The position numbers and the translations under genes are program-made. Below the pieces are notes generated by a model. That model ran no database searches. It was not told the DNA's origin and saw only the letters and a list, made by a program, of their open reading frames with translations. 6,739 nucleotides of DNA from positions 1-6,739 of the forward strand of contig JASLIR010000141.1 in NCBI GenBank assembly GCA_030152125.1, given 5' to 3'. Every line of letters starts with the position of its first letter. Position 1 is the stretch's first letter. Origin of the DNA: Alkanindiges sp. (GTDB lineage Bacteria; Pseudomonadota; Gammaproteobacteria; Pseudomonadales; Moraxellaceae). Of the stretch, positions 6,143 through 6,739 are shown one piece after another.

Positions 6143-6739
6143 TTATTTAAGAAACAGTTGATAACCCGCATTGTTGCTGATTTGCTGATAGGGGTAGCCA
6201 ATATTGTCCAGTTCCTTAATCAGGTCTGCATAGCTATGCTGGCCCTGTTGTAAGCCCATCAGCACACGGCCTTCCGCAGCACCATGGTTGCGGTAGTGGA
6301 ACAGGGAAATATTAAATTGCTGGCCCAGTTTTTCCAGGAAGGTAAGCAGGGCACCGGGACGTTCCGGGAACTCTACCCGGAATAAATGTTCATCGTCCAG
6401 ATGGGCATGACCACCAATTAAATGGCGGATATGCAGCTTGGCAATCTCGTCATCGGTCAGGTCAACGGTTTGATAGTCAGTGCTGAGCTTGTTAAAAATT
6501 TCCTGATGCTCAACAGCGCCGTTTTTCAGGCTAATGCCCACAAACACCTGGGCAATGGCACTGCGGTTATGGCGGTAGTTGAACTCGGTAATGCCTCGGC
6601 CTTGCAGGGCACGACAAAAGTCCAGGAAGGCCCCGGTTTTTTCTGGAATAGTCACGGCAAAAATTGCCTCGCGTTTTTCACCCAGCTCTGTACGTTCGGC
6701 GATATAGCGCAGACGGTCAAAATTCATATTGGCGCCACA
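6143..6739 (-). CDS. ilvA: Biosynthetic threonine deaminase, C-terminal regulatory part (partial)
   Basis: The visible 198 residues are the C-terminal end of threonine ammonia-lyase, the PLP enzyme that turns threonine into 2-oxobutanoate and ammonia, the first committed step of isoleucine synthesis. The catalytic domain lies beyond the right edge. The fragment opens with CGANMNFDRLRYIAER, the conserved link from catalytic to regulatory domain. Two ACT-like repeats follow: the first starts REAIFAVTIPEKTGAFLDF, the second HLFRVEFPERPGALLTF and continues with FHYRNHGAAEGRVLMGL. Two such repeats mark the long biosynthetic IlvA type, which is inhibited by isoleucine and relieved by valine, rather than the short catabolic TdcB type. 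The reading frame is open to the window edge, so the internal ATG at 6725-6727 is not the start. It converges on the SRPBCC gene. Confidence 0.96.
   Translation of the reverse strand, partial: CGANMNFDRLRYIAERTELGEKREAIFAVTIPEKTGAFLDFCRALQGRGITEFNYRHNRSAIAQVFVGISLKNGAVEHQEIFNKLSTDYQTVDLTDDEIAKLHIRHLIGGHAHLDDEHLFRVEFPERPGALLTFLEKLGQQFNISLFHYRNHGAAEGRVLMGLQQGQHSYADLIKELDNIGYPYQQISNNAGYQLFLK

Noticed and set aside
6059..6253. 64-codon plus-strand frame overlapping the end of the SRPBCC gene and ilvA
   Set aside because: It runs through the strong bidirectional terminator and into the antisense strand of ilvA, and has no family signal.
1..6739. Mobile element, CRISPR array, tRNA or defence system
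   Set aside because: I saw no long inverted or direct repeats, no spaced repeat array, no tRNA-like cloverleaf, and no transposase, integrase, nuclease or toxin motif. All large open frames are explained by the called genes.

Overview
The window comes from a gammaproteobacterial chromosome. The start of the PfkB-type kinase, the PldA sequence and the isoleucine-biosynthesis enzyme most resemble, from memory, proteins of the Moraxellaceae (Acinetobacter or Alkanindiges relatives). This placement is an inference and was not searched. Base composition is fairly balanced and even across the genes. I saw no insertion sequence, phage gene, tRNA, rRNA or CRISPR array, so this looks like ordinary core chromosome.

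Layout from left to right. Positions 1-119 (minus strand) hold the first 39 codons of a PfkB-family sugar/nucleoside kinase that runs off the left edge. A 305-bp divergent intergenic region follows (120-424), with weak promoter-like motifs and a short direct repeat. Next comes a large plus-strand gene (425-3370) for a 981-residue M16C zinc metallopeptidase of the presequence-protease type, closed by a clear hairpin terminator. A second plus-strand unit starts from a likely extended -10 promoter near 3452. It holds pldA, outer-membrane phospholipase A (3500-4819), and then, after 65 bp with no visible terminator, a gene for a multi-span membrane protein with a C-terminal SRPBCC/START-like domain (4885-6078). 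This unit converges on the 3' end of ilvA (6143-6739, minus strand, biosynthetic threonine deaminase), and one bidirectional terminator lies between them.

The kinase, protease and threonine deaminase are independent housekeeping functions. The pair worth a second look is pldA plus the membrane SRPBCC protein. The outer-membrane enzyme releases fatty acids and lysophospholipids. The neighbour carries a fold that often binds hydrophobic ligands, and its predicted topology puts that domain in the periplasm. A functional link is a hypothesis. I found no strong evidence of a wholly new system in this window.
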